Part shown: in pieces, positions 17,401 through 26,862 of the stretch
Layout: every line of letters starts with the position of its first letter
Position numbering within the stretch: the stretch's first letter is position 1
NCBI GenBank assembly: GCA_016617855.1
Contig: JAECUM010005005.1
Location: forward strand, 1-64,000
Origin: Megalonaias nervosa
Taxonomy: Eukaryota; Mollusca; Bivalvia; Unionida; Unionidae
DNA: 64,000 nucleotides
Direction of reading: 5' to 3'
The notes under the pieces: generated by a model
Told to the model about the DNA's origin: nothing
Seen by the model: the letters and a program-made list of their open reading frames with translations, nothing else
Databases searched by the model: none
Made by a program: the position numbers and the translations under genes

Positions 17401-20400
17401 AAGTAATCATGAAAAATATGAACAGTTTTTATGTTCATATATAACATTTTTGTTGAAGGATGTACGTAGTAGCACTTCACAGCACTATAGTCACTATATG
17501 ATGCCAACTAAAGATGAAATGTTCATAAAATGTAGAAATGAATTGCACAAAACCTCTAGGAAATAAACGTAATCATGAAGTACAACAAGACAGAAATACC
17601 ACAATTGTATAGTAATGAGCACTCCCAAAGCGCAAAACAATCCTTTGAGAATTCCATGTAGCAGGGGTGTAGAACTCTCTGTCATACCAAGCCCAGCCTA
17701 CAAAGTCACGGATATTCTTGTCTTGTGTGATGTCATTGTAGCTTGAAGGAACAGGCATCGGTATCACTGATCCTGTCTGGAAGAAGAAACAAAAGCAATG
17801 CTGATGAAGTATACATACAACACTCCTCCATAACAGGACCCTTCATTAGGACATATACAACACTCCCTCACAACAGGACCCTTCATTATGGTGGTGCTCT
17901 ACAGTTTCATATTTTGCATAGTTTTAGTTTTCAAAGAAAAAGAATTTCCTCAGTTTCCCTCAACGGTCATACTGGCTATTCAAAAAAGACCTTGTATATC
18001 TTAGGTATTGTTTAAAGAACTTTAATTCCCTTTATTTTGGTGTATGATTCTTGGGTGTAATATGGGTTATAGAGTACACTGCTTGGCCTTACTTCAGATG
18101 CATATTGCTCAAAAGGCTGCTAGCTCTGCTTGGTCATTTTCACTTTCTGGACTTCAGAGGCAGATTGTAAAAAAAAAGAGCCAATTACTTTTTTTTACAT
18201 TTTATATGTCTGGTAATTCATGCATTACAGTTCCAGAGGCTGGTTTTGTTAGCCTTGTCAAATTTTGTTTTCCCTATTTTAATAACTGCTAAAGATACTG
18301 TACTTCATACTAATTCAGGCTGACTGTTTAAGCACATGGGAGCAGTCATTTTGGTTAGCTGTGTGTGTAAATCATGTACAATCACACAAGTACAATATTT
18401 AAAGGAATTTCAGCCACAGTACATGAAAGTAACATAGAGGATTGCCAACATTCTCTCTAATGAGCATGCTGCAAATGCAAACAACTTCACCATACACCCA
18501 ACACTCTCTCAGAAGTTCATAATATCTGTAGAGTGTCCCCTATAACAATTCTCTTTAATAGACAGGGTGGGTTATGATGTACACACACAACTTTCCCTCA
18601 CAACAGGACCCTTCATTATAACGCAATTCCCTTTAAAAGGCTTTGATTGCATACCAGTGCATGTTGCTTTGTTTGCAGTAAATTGCTGCTTGCCATATAC
18701 ACAATACATGAGTTATTGATAGAGTGGCAGTCAAAAACATGCAGTGTTTCCTCATTGTGAAGCCATGAAGAGTACCGGCATACCACCTTGAAGTGAAACT
18801 ACCATATAATGAAGAACGTTATACATAATACAATGGGATCCATGACCATTCCTAATACAATGGGATCCATGACCATTCCTAATACAATGGGATCCATGAC
18901 CATTCCTAATACAATGGGATCCATGACCATTCCTAATACAATGGGATCCATGACCATTCCTAATACAATGGGATCCATGACCATTCCTAATACAATGGGA
19001 TCCATGACCATTCCTAATACAATGGGATTCATGACCATTCCTAATACAATGGGATCCATGACCATTCCTAATACAATGGGATCCATGACCATTCCTAATA
19101 CAATGGGATCAATGACCATTCCTAATACAATGGGATTCATGACCATTCCTAATAAAATGGGATCCATGGCCATTCCTGTCTTTGAAAGGAAGTTCATAAC
19201 ATCTGTAGAGTGTCCCCTATAACAATTCTCTTTAATAGACAGGATGGGTTATGATGTACACATACAACTTTCCCTCACAACAGGACCCTTCATTATAACA
19301 CAATTCTCTTTAAAAGGCAGGATGGGACATGATGTGCACATACTACTCTCCCTCACAACAGTTAAACTGGTTACCAGTCTTTAAAAGGATTCACTTTATT
19401 TTCCATTTTTGACTTCGACTGAACTGAGAAGAGTATGATTTCACTAATGTCATCTCCCGTCTTCTAAATCTTTACAAATTCATGGTAAAAGTGTCCTTTT
19501 ACATGGGGAATTTGTCAGGGGTAAAATTTCCAACAGATATCAGCATATGCAATTCATCAGTGCTGTAATATTATGATTACATTGTTCACAGTAAATTGCC
19601 ATTTGCTTTTAATATGAACCCAACTGCCAAAAGCAAAGCCCCAGATCTACTGCTATATAATGAACCGACAGATTAAAGTCCACACAAAGTTTAAACTTTA
19701 AATGGTGATTATTCACTTTCTTTGGAACCTCCTACAGCTATATTCCTTTGGAAGGTCATTATTTGCACATCCCGATAAAAACATATGGCAAACCTCAATG
19801 CTAAAGCATCTGGATTTTTTGGATGAGGTCAATCTAAGGGTGTGATCCAGTACAAACAGGGTTTTATGCTGCATGCTGTGATGTCACAATTAATGATACG
19901 CATGTTGAAAATAAAATTTATAGTACCCTATATTGTAATGAATTGACCCAACATGCTCTTTTCTTCACCTAATTTAGTACTTGGCCACCATTGTAAAAGT
20001 TCATAGCCATCAAAAATTTGCATCTGAAAGTTTCTTGATGACAGTAAAGCATTCAATAATCAGTACTGAACAGACTTTGTTTAAACTACAGAAGTTTTAA
20101 ATATTAGAACAACAATTAATATTCAACTAAATAAATACACCTGCATGACCACATCAACATCCAAAATAGTCCATATCTTTTAAACTAGTGGTATGTATGT
20201 TTCAATTTTGATAACTTTAGTGCAAGAGTCCTTGGTTAGATTACCATATCTGAGGCAGCTACATGTATGCTTCCCACTTGGTGGGGGGGGGGGTCCATCA
20301 ATAGTTAGTGGCACTGTTATGTTGAGTTTTAACTACTCAGAGGGGTGAAAGTGGGTGACAAATTTAGGGTGAACATCAATGTCAGAGGGAGTTAATACTT

Positions 20401-23034
20401 GCAACTGAGTTTGAGTATTCATTAAGGTCACTTTAATGGCTGAAGCCTGTGCACCAATTCTGACCTTTCAGTACAGTGACACATCTATGTGAAGGAGATT
20501 TTGGTGTAACAGTTTATAAGTTCCATAATTAGCATCAGTTACATGTATACTTCTCATTTCATGTTACAAGATATTGCAACTGTGATTATTTGCAGATTTA
20601 CAGGCTATAGCAACAACTGCCTAAATAAACTTTTGCCATAGACTGATGTAAATGTTGTTGTACTTTCATGCAGATTATTGATAATTGCCTCCCTTTAAGA
20701 TTACTTTTTTTCAATACCAATTACTTATACAGAAAGCAGATTTAAATGGGCATCAAATATCAATATCTATATGTGTGAAATGTGGTATTAAAGGAGCAGG
20801 AAAATTCTGCATTATTTAAATGTCATTATTGATGTGTTACCTGTGTACACTGGGATTATTGCCCATTTTTGTTCCCTAGAACCTCTAACATTAGTTGTCC
20901 AAAAGAAAATAATTTGACTGGATCTAGGCATCCTTAATTTCTGGGATTCCTTACAGCAAAAATAATCATCCTTACATCAAGCAAATAAATGGATTCAGTG
21001 AAAGACTGGTTTTTCAGTGTATAATATGTGTCATGATTCAATATCATATAAAATGCTAAGGTCCAACCAGTCTTTGCAGCAACCCTTTGTAAAAAAGTAG
21101 GTAACGTATGCCTACTTTTTACAAAAAAGTTGGGAATAAGCTGGAGAAAACAGAATTAAAATTATGTAAAATAAAGAAAAAAGAAAATCTTTACTAACTT
21201 GCCTCTGTAAGCTTAAATAAAAGCATGCACTTGTGTACATACTAGCTGCCTCTGTTGTTTCAAAATAGAGACTTACTTATACCATGTAACAAATCAGCAA
21301 TAGAATTAAACAAGAAGGATTTGATGGGTTTTATTTAATTTCACCAATTAACAATTATAAAACTGTGATTATATGTAAACTGATACCTATGGGTAAAAAC
21401 AATTTCTTTCAACAGTCATGCTTGCTCAAAGAAAGAGATAAAGAATGTACGGTACAAGAAGTTTGCCATTACTTCTCTTAATATCTAAACAATATTTCTC
21501 TTAATATTTACACCATACTGTCAACTATATGCTCCAATGCAGCATGTGACCCACTGACTCAACTGCTATACATCAGAAAACAATGTCATGTGCACACTTG
21601 AGTACCAGTCCATGTTATTAGGCAAAAAAATATATATGTGTGTTTCCTGTGTCACTGGTTTTAAACTTAGGGTAAGCAGGTCATTTTATTTATTTATTTA
21701 TTTATTTATTTATTTCTTAAACATTACATATATTTAATAAGATTTTTTTCTTTCATTTCAAACCATCGGGATGAGGGGGTGCCAGGGTCAGCAATTAATA
21801 ATAGGAATGATTGGCCAACCAAAAACACATTTTTTGGCGCCTTAGAGCTCTCAAGCAAAGAGGTAAAGTTCACCATGAGGCAATATAAGTAACAAAAGTT
21901 AAATTCCAAGTACAAAGGATAATGACAGCAAAATCTGAAATAAACATACCATGTGTTTTGGACTTCTCTTCATTGACACACACACAATATGTTACAGGGC
22001 TTGTCCTACATAGCACCTGTGATGGCTGTTTACTGTCAATCAACATAATGGTTTGAAAAGTCTTAATAGACATGTTAAATTGGCAGTTGTTTATTTACAA
22101 AAGCGCTGTATAATATTAAAAGAAAGGATTAATTATTATATGCTTAGAAATACCAATGTGATAGGCATCACACAAATTAAATGCCAACTGGCAGTCATGT
22201 AACAATGGCCCTGTGCTGAAGGCAATTACAAATATTCTCTAACCCCTAAGCAAGTGTGGTAGCCAACAATCACAGAATATAATGATGGCTTAACCAAAGA
22301 CAAATGATGATACCCAATTTGTGGCTATATAAATCTCTAATCTTAAAAAACTTAGATATTTTTTTTTTGTTTTAACTTTTGTAACAGGATCCATGGCATG
22401 ACAGTGTTATATCTAGAACCATGAAATAACGAATGAGAGCTGTATTATGGTTGTCTATAAATGCTGGCAGTTTGTACACAAACCACAAAGACACAATTTA
22501 AAAATGAAAACCTAAATGATATCAAAAATGCACAAAACTTAGAAATTTCATTCATCAATTTATAACTGCTAACCTGGTTCTCATCCAGGGATCCCTAACA
22601 CTGTCATTTTGTTTGCATTTAAAACCAACTGGGAATTTTCTTCACCAACATGGCATCAATATTTGCACATAGATGAATATTTTTCTGGATAACAGGAGCG
22701 ATGTTCATCATCTTTGAAAAGGACTGCTCCGGTGGCCTAAGTGGTGAGAGCGTCCGCCTCGGATGTGGGAAGTAGGAGGTTCAAACCCTGGCCAAGTCAT
22801 GCCAAAAACTTATAAAAATGGTACTAACAGCTGCCTCGCTAGGCACTCAGCATTAAGAGGTTAGTTTAGGACTGGTTGGCCTAGTGTCAGGATAATGTGA
22901 CTGGGTGGGACAGCATGCTACATGTCTGCAGCATGATGCCCCAGTGCTAGACATCACTATAAACTGCCACAATGCAGACATTGTAGCAATATGACTGAAA
23001 AATAGTTAAAGCTATATTAAAAATCAAAATCAAT

Positions 23035-23066
<32 letters not shown>

Positions 23067-25376
23067 TCTTTGAAAAGGTCTAAATGATTCTGAAAGTTTC
23101 TATAACTTTGGGAGTTACATCCCTTTAACCCCATGTAATAAATGTCAAACTGCTTGCCATTTTTATTTTGTTCATATTTTAAGAAAACAATTAAAACAAG
23201 ACTTTGCAAACATTGTATGATGACACAGGTTTTACCTTCTATAGAGGTGTTGTCCATGGACCCTCATTCTTTCAATGAAAATAGACTTTTCCAGGAACTG
23301 TAAGCAAACTCATTGTTTACACTGAAAAATCCTGCCTGGTTTGACAGTATTAGAGACTGCCTGCCAACAGGTTAGAATTGATAAATTAATCGATGATATG
23401 ACTACTGTAGTTTGCACATTTTTTATATCCTTGATGATTTCTATTTTCTAAATCGCAAGAGGATTTGGTTTGGTTTTGTGGGGTTTAACATTATTTTTCA
23501 GCAAATGACAGGCTATACATAATGGCCAGGCTAATGGCCAGGCTATACATAATGGCCAGCATATTTGGCAAAGGAAGAACCCAAGAAAACCCTGGGAAAA
23601 ACCACTGACCCACAGAGAGCTACTAGCAAGCTTTCTCACATTCGAACCCAAGCAGACAGAGTGAGGTGAGATGTGTGAGTAATCTCTAAAAGTGAGTGCC
23701 TTAAAACACTCAGCTACCCAGGGCCCTCACAAGAAGGGGGCTACAGACTCACAAGGGGTTGGGTGAGTAATAGCAACCAGTTTTGAGAAAAACTTGGAAA
23801 TATCAGCCCCTTTTTCCATTCAACCATAGTATAAATTTCCTCAGAATGAATAAACTGTCTTTTTCATGTAGGTATTGATGTGAATAAAAAATAATTATTA
23901 TCTATACTTGTGTACAAGTCAGGTCCAACTAGAAAACAACACAGACCCAGCCATTGCAAGTAGATCAGGGTCCATGTTGTTTGTTCTACTGATTATTCGT
24001 AACCAAGTGCAATTGGACTGAGTTCTGCCAGCACATTATGTAACCAGATCTGACCAATACATGAGTATATACGGTAATGTACTTAACATGTATTTTCTTT
24101 AAAATATATTTTTGCTCGTGCATATTTGACTATACTCAAGTCCACAAAAAAAACAGTACAGTAGGTGAATCACCAATGAACCAATGACCATCTGCAGCAG
24201 TACAACAGATGAATCACTGATGAACCAAGCAGTACTAAAAATTATCACATAAAATGACTGCAACACATTTAAATACCACCATAGAGCATTCAAAGGCTAA
24301 AGTTTGTACTTGCATGGATACAAATTTCAAGGGTTTATTCTAGAACTGAAAAGTGGGGGGCATGTACAATTTTCCCTTTCATTTGAAAAATAAAGAGATA
24401 AGTTTTCTAAATACAGGAAGGATTTAATGAAAGCATAAAAATTGGCTTTGAAATAGTATGCAATATTTTCACACATTTTGGTGGATTTTTTCTGTGCAAT
24501 TTCTGGAGAGAAAAAATCTGAATCCCACAAATGTATCCCGTAAAAGACTCTGAAATTTCTATAGCTGAATATACAATACCTAGTTCACCTGGGTTTTTAT
24601 AATAGAAATATCAGTCCAATTACACAAGAAAAATTAGCCAAATACAAATTACTGGGATATTACTGAAAGACATTCAATAAAATCTGTAATTTGTTAAGTT
24701 TAATATAAAAGAATCTAGATTCAAAAATATCTGCTAATGCAAACGTTATTATTGTATGATAAAGACAAAATACTTTCAAAATTGATAGAAACGGTGGATG
24801 CATATTTTGCATACTTTTCTAATTTTCTATTTTCTAATATGTTATCTACCATAATGCACATAATGCAAATTTAACACGTTTTCTGAATGAGCGAATATCA
24901 ACATTTTAAGGATTTGGTTGGCAACTCCATCACCCCTCGTTTCTAGAAAACAAAAGGTAGAAATATGGTTGTTTGATGCAAAACCAACAACCCTATTTAA
25001 ACCCAAACCACTCTGTAATATATCGACCCACCCTTGGGCTTGAACCACTACGTGTCAGCAAATCCATATACATAGGCCCCCTGTATGACTGGGATTTTCC
25101 TTTTCTGTGTGTGTGTGTGTGTTAAGTCGATTGATGTAGTACATTATGTGCTCCTTTCTCATACTGTACCTTATCTAAAGGTTGTAAGTACCATTTCTTC
25201 TCAAAACTGTCGTTTCGTGAAGACGATGCGTCCACGCGAAAATTCCACATGCCATCTAAACTGAACAGACTCCTGCTCTCCGAGCTCCGCGGGTAGAGCA
25301 TTCCCTGGTCTAAAACTGCACTGGTCGGAACAAGAGCTGCCATCGCATAAATGGCCAATGCTTGGAAGGGATTCAT
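3599..25376 (-). CDS. GUSB: Beta-glucuronidase (GH family 2), N-terminal half, six exons, 3' exons off window
   Basis: Lysosomal exo-glycosidase that removes terminal beta-D-glucuronate from glycosaminoglycan fragments and other glucuronides. Six exons on the minus strand, 1038 coding bases (346 codons), join with matching phases: 25170-25376, 17600-17776, 11021-11196, 8864-9006, 6312-6505, 3599-3739. In order they give a signal peptide, the GH2 sugar-binding domain ([41 protein letters not shown]-like [16 protein letters not shown]...DFFNYAG), the beta-sandwich domain (YWWPY) and the barrel start (GIRTV, GVNKHED). Family proteins are about 650 residues, so the catalytic acid/base and nucleophile glutamates would be encoded left of base 1. 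No frameshift or stop is seen, so the gene looks functional. Recognition rests on motif order, which is very close to vertebrate GUSB. Confidence 0.93.
3740..6311 (-). other. GUSB intron 5
   Basis: Contains no coding sequence that I recognise. A short direct duplication at about 5467-5525 repeats a CACATGACTGTTCATGGA-type word, and a SINE lies at 5971-6212. Confidence 0.7.
5971..6212 (+). mobile_element. tRNA-derived SINE, family A
   Basis: 5'-truncated copy: begins inside the tRNA-like A box (GTCTAAAGCGCTGACC), then a B box (GAGTTCGAGTCCAGGC), a shared body ending AAAAATGGCGTTAAACCC, and an (AAC)n tail. Near identical to copies at 57822-58071 and 59452-59698, and related to copies at 12204, 23463 and 54640. 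Short ORFs on its minus strand are shadows. Confidence 0.9.
6312..6505 (-). CDS. GUSB: GUSB exon 5 (immunoglobulin-like beta-sandwich)
   Basis: 194 bases: two bases complete the glycine codon left by exon 4, then 64 codons. Acceptor TTCAG|GTATAG, donor AGG|GTAAGA. It encodes [24 protein letters not shown] and YWWPYTMN, matching the LVNYQISV...WWPY region of the family. No long ORF on this strand marks it; it was found by reading between flanking exons. Confidence 0.9.
7780..7965. repeat. Dispersed repeat, second copy at 23940-24075
   Basis: Shares the word GTCCATGTTGTTTGTTCTAC and the following ordered words (AATTGG/ATAGAACC, TCTGCCA.TACATTATGT, AGATCT) with 23940-24075. Both copies end near a GAGTATATAC motif. 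Non-coding and short, so a MITE or similar non-autonomous element is likely; no target duplication was established. Confidence 0.6.
8069..8403 (-). mobile_element. tRNA-derived SINE, family B, near full length
   Basis: Read on the minus strand it starts with GGTGGCCTAGTGGTTAGAG (A box) and carries a GATTCGATCCCTGGCCA-like B box, the core words GCTGCCTCGCT and GTCAGGATAATGTGACTGG, and a (CA)n tail (the GT run at 8069-8092). Related copies lie at 22724, 30713, 33680 and 60943. Confidence 0.88.
8864..9006 (-). CDS. GUSB: GUSB exon 4 (sugar-binding domain, C-terminal part)
   Basis: 143 bases: one base completes the split Met codon from exon 3, then 47 codons plus one base. Acceptor CTGCTAG|GTATCC, donor AATG|GTGAGT. 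It encodes [19 protein letters not shown] and [12 protein letters not shown], nearly collinear with YPKGYFVQ...DFFNYAGL...YIDDITV of the family. Confidence 0.93.
9690..10290. repeat. Degenerate tandem repeat, about five units of 120-150 bp
   Basis: Each unit carries words like GTGGCCATATTGGAT, CACCATTTTCATTTA and CAACAAGACATCAT in the same order. Units start near 9700, 9820, 9946, 10090 and 10240, and are strongly diverged. Confidence 0.75.
10308..10985. repeat. Degenerate tandem repeat, about 20 units of 29-34 bp
   Basis: Unit approximates GTAGCAGTATGAAACATG then AATTTCTGTGTTAGA. Length varies by unit. The reverse-strand ORFs of 60-180 residues rich in KFMFHTA come only from this array. Confidence 0.9.
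11021..11196 (-). CDS. GUSB: GUSB exon 3 (sugar-binding domain, middle)
   Basis: 58 codons plus two bases. Acceptor TTTTCAG|TGGGTG, donor AATAT|GTTAGT; the split codon joins exon 4 as Met. It encodes [20 protein letters not shown] and [17 protein letters not shown], matching the WVNGV...GGYLPFEA...NNTLTPTTLPPG block. A longer minus-strand ORF runs through both splice sites and into the neighbouring repeat; only this part is coding. Confidence 0.94.
11360..11422. repeat. (AT)n microsatellite
   Basis: About 62 bp of uninterrupted AT dinucleotides leading directly into the 20-bp array. Confidence 0.97.
11423..11850. repeat. Tandem array, about 20-bp unit
   Basis: Unit is TCTGTGCATATTCTATATAC with variants; more regular toward the right. 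It keeps three frames partly open and explains the Ile/Tyr/Phe/Cys-rich ORFs. Confidence 0.9.
12204..12458 (-). mobile_element. tRNA-derived SINE, family A
   Basis: On the minus strand: AGTGGTCTAAAG-like A box, GGGTTTGAGTCTTGGG-like B box, body with AAAAATGGCATTAAACCC, and (AAC)n tail at the left end. More diverged than the copies at 5971 and 57822. Confidence 0.87.
14416..15180 (-). pseudogene. DIRS-like retroelement remnant (RT/RNase H region)
   Basis: Minus-strand text near the right end reads [10 protein letters not shown], then [14 protein letters not shown], which has the order of the RT end and RNase H start (FTDAS..GWGAHL) of DIRS/Ngaro elements. Further left, segments such as [15 protein letters not shown] and [11 protein letters not shown] fit the VDALSLSW...YAFPPF..L..VL..... 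tail that leads to the tyrosine recombinase. Many stops and frame changes, so it is dead. Short plus-strand ORFs here are shadows. Family assignment is by remembered motif order only. Confidence 0.6.
15205..15477 (+). pseudogene. Ty3/gypsy RNase H remnant
   Basis: Plus-strand frame reads [30 protein letters not shown], then an in-frame TGA where tryptophan is usual, then LMLQEYNT and [17 protein letters not shown]. This is the gypsy RNase H order (LQHFEVY, HNPL.FL..M, NQRL.RW.L.LQ.Y, H.KG.DN..AD.LSR). A G-rich tract at about 15621-15626 followed by TGTTATG could be the polypurine tract and LTR start, but no second LTR was found. Confidence 0.75.
16057..16262. repeat. Direct duplication of about 100 bp
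   Basis: The block 16057-16160 (GAGACAATTCATTTATTTTA, later TTTTTGGATTATTTTAA) is repeated at 16170-16262 with a few indels. Non-coding. Confidence 0.85.
17600..17776 (-). CDS. GUSB: GUSB exon 2 (sugar-binding domain, N-terminal part)
   Basis: 59 whole codons. Acceptor TTCCAG|ACAGGA, donor GTG|GTATTT. It encodes [25 protein letters not shown] and [11 protein letters not shown], the most conserved stretch of the domain (MPVPSSFNDI, FVGW.WYER, R.GSAH..AIV). Confidence 0.95.
17815..17885. repeat. Short tandem copies related to the 18.5 kb repeat
   Basis: Two copies of CAACAGGACCCTTCATTA with CATACAACACTCC-like spacers, about 40 bp apart. The same words recur at 18600 and 19280. Confidence 0.75.
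18511..19345. repeat. Composite repeat: two copies of a 130-bp block around a minisatellite
   Basis: The blocks 18511-18648 and 19188-19312 match closely (AAGTTCATAA, ATCTGTAGAGTGTCCCC, CTCTTTAATAGACAG, CAACAGGACCCTTCATTATA). Between them sits the 27-bp minisatellite at 18827-19177. Confidence 0.88.
18827..19177. repeat. 27-bp minisatellite, 13 copies, open on both strands
   Basis: Thirteen units of exactly 27 bp. Since 27 is a multiple of three, each strand stays open: plus gives NTMGSMTIP, minus gives GMVMDPIVL, over 130 residues each. Variation is a few point changes, in the 8th, 12th and 13th units. It lies in a GUSB intron and has no codon-like substitution pattern, so I treat it as non-coding. 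Confidence 0.95.
21682..21716. repeat. (ATTT)n microsatellite
   Basis: About eight copies of TTTA in a row. Confidence 0.95.
22724..23062 (+). mobile_element. tRNA-derived SINE, family B, full length
   Basis: Head CTCCGGTGGCCTAAGTGGTG (A box) and AGGTTCAAACCCTGGCC (B box), core GCTGCCTCGCTAGGCAC, GTCAGGATAATGTGACTGG, CCCCAGTGCTAGACATCA, and a (CA)n tail at 23038-23062. Confidence 0.92.
23463..23724 (-). mobile_element. tRNA-derived SINE, family A, diverged
   Basis: Body and head of the family on the minus strand, with the poor TTTGG-type tail instead of (AAC)n and an internal duplication (AATGGCCAGGCTATACAT twice, 23519-23550). Confidence 0.82.
23940..24075. repeat. Dispersed repeat, partner of 7780-7965
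   Basis: See the copy at 7780. Shared words in the same order and orientation; diverged by substitutions and small indels. Confidence 0.6.
25101..25122. repeat. (GT)n microsatellite
   Basis: About ten GT dinucleotides just downstream of the exon 1 donor. Confidence 0.9.
25170..25376 (-). CDS. GUSB: GUSB exon 1 (start codon, signal peptide, domain start)
   Basis: 69 codons from ATG at 25376 to the donor GATAAG|GTACAG. The chosen start gives [20 protein letters not shown], a plausible signal peptide, followed by LDQGMLYPR, the conserved mature N-terminus. An in-frame ATG 11 codons upstream (25409) is also possible but puts polar and less typical residues first. [14 protein letters not shown] and [10 protein letters not shown] match the LDGLW.FRAD...FE..WY..PL block. 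Confidence 0.92.
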
Positions 25377-25409
25377 ATTTAATGGCAGAAACTGTACACC
25401 TGCATACAT

Positions 25410-26418
25410 AAAATAATTAATTTACATGTTTTATATCAATGCTAGTAAACGTCACGCTTCGGCGTTTCTGCCATATATTGATCATGTGACTTTGGTCATG
25501 TGACGTAAACGCAGTGAAGTTTAAAGGGCAAGTGATCCGGCTACCTTAGCTTTAACGACGAGTATGTTAGTACTTTTCGTTCACCATTTTGAAGGACAAA
25601 AGAGAATTTATAACGGAATTTTGATGTATTGTTTCTAAAGAGCTAAATATCATTCGTATCTCTTTTTCAAAAAGAGTATTTTGCAATTCACTAGAAAGTA
25701 TGTTCATTTCAGAGTACATGTAATGGTGATAACATTGAATAAGCATGGTAGAAAGTATATGAAAAGAAAAACAATGGATTCAAATACATTCTGACAGTAG
25801 TCGATAGTTCTCAAAATGTTGCTTGGGCTGAAAAGTGCAAACCAAAAAGGGAGATGAAATGTATAATACTTTTAGAAGAAACCATCAAAAACCCAAAACC
25901 TGAAAATACATAGAGCTCTAAAGTCTAATATGTAGAAATATGCTCCACAAAATGAAACCAGAAATGGGATCATATATTTGACAAAGAGAAATTGAGGGAT
26001 ACAGTACATTCATTACAGATCAAAAGATATGACTTTGGATGAAGCGCGCAAAGTGGAAAATAAATCTACTGTAGGCTATCCATGTCTATTCGGTTGTATG
26101 ACAGCTGACACTTTTGGAACGCCCAGTTTTAACACTTGCGAAAGTGTCAGAATTTAAAAAAATGAAACAATTTTTGAAAAGGTCCACCTGTCTGACTTCA
26201 CAGATGGAATATTTAGAATCACGCAGGACATTTTAGACAATTGAGTCTCTTACAAAGTAGAAGGCTTGGATAGAGAAGGGATATAGATGGCACATTTTAT
26301 GAAAAAAATATTTATGTCTATGCGACCGACAAGATGACATGTACAAATTTGAACAGATTCTGAAAACACGAATGCATTGTAAAATTTGTGTACTGGTTAA
26401 ATAATAGTATATGATTAA
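25410..26418. other. Region upstream of GUSB, no gene seen
   Basis: Probable promoter area of the minus-strand GUSB gene. A direct word pair CATGTGAC/GTGACG lies near 25485-25507. I cannot point to a specific core promoter element. Confidence 0.35.
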
Positions 26419-26862
26419 TTATTTAACATTTGGGAACAAACTGAAAATATTGGCTAATAATAATAACTTAAAGACACGTACCTCCTGCAGAGATGACACC
26501 AACATTAGATACGGGCGAAGCAAAATACATAAATCACAGTAGTAAGGAGAATGAAAACTTCTGAGTTTTTGAAAGACGAGTTTAACAAATGTGACAGGTG
26601 TGAGAAAAAAACAAACGGTGTAATAGAAAATGAAGGGATCTAAACATGGATGATATGTGAAATAGTAGAGGCAAAAGCGTATATCCAAAAATATTACAGA
26701 AACATAACATAATGATACACATAGAAACTTATTCAGGCGACTACAGTCTAGACAATGTCCTTGCTGAGAACACAATGAAATCACAGAACAGATGAAAAGA
26801 GATACCACTAAAATATGTGACTGTAATTCCGAGGACATTCTAACTTCTTTTCTAACTTCCAA
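26419..26862 (-). CDS. Uncertain ORF with signal-peptide-like start
   Basis: 147 codons. The internal Met at residue 9 begins MSSELQSHILVVSLFICSVI, which looks like a signal peptide, followed by Cys-containing text (GHCLDCSR) and then hydrophobic, low-information sequence. It could be the first exon of an unseen secreted protein gene, with the rest of the ORF being intron, or chance. I do not recognise it. Confidence 0.2.
   Translation of the reverse strand: MEVRKEVRMSSELQSHILVVSLFICSVISLCSQQGHCLDCSRLNKFLCVSLCYVSVIFLDIRFCLYYFTYHPCLDPFIFYYTVCFFLTPVTFVKLVFQKLRSFHSPYYCDLCILLRPYLMLVSSLQEVRVFKLLLLANIFSLFPNVK

Larger units (their letters stand above)
11197..17599 (-). other. GUSB intron 2
   Basis: 6.4 kb. 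Holds an (AT)n run, a 20-bp tandem array, a SINE (12204-12458), a DIRS-like remnant (14416-15180), a gypsy RNase H remnant (15205-15477) and a 100-bp duplication (16057-16262). Nothing recognised at 12460-14415 or 16263-17599. Confidence 0.7.
17777..25169 (-). other. GUSB intron 1
   Basis: 7.4 kb. Holds repeats at 17815-17885, 18511-19345 and 23940-24075, a family B SINE (22724), a family A SINE (23463) and microsatellites. Nothing recognised at 19346-21680, 21720-22720 or 24080-25100. Confidence 0.7.

Noticed and set aside
18799..19222. 132- and 137-residue repeat ORFs as secreted or structural proteins
   Set aside because: Both strands are equally open because the unit is 27 bp; the array lies in an intron.
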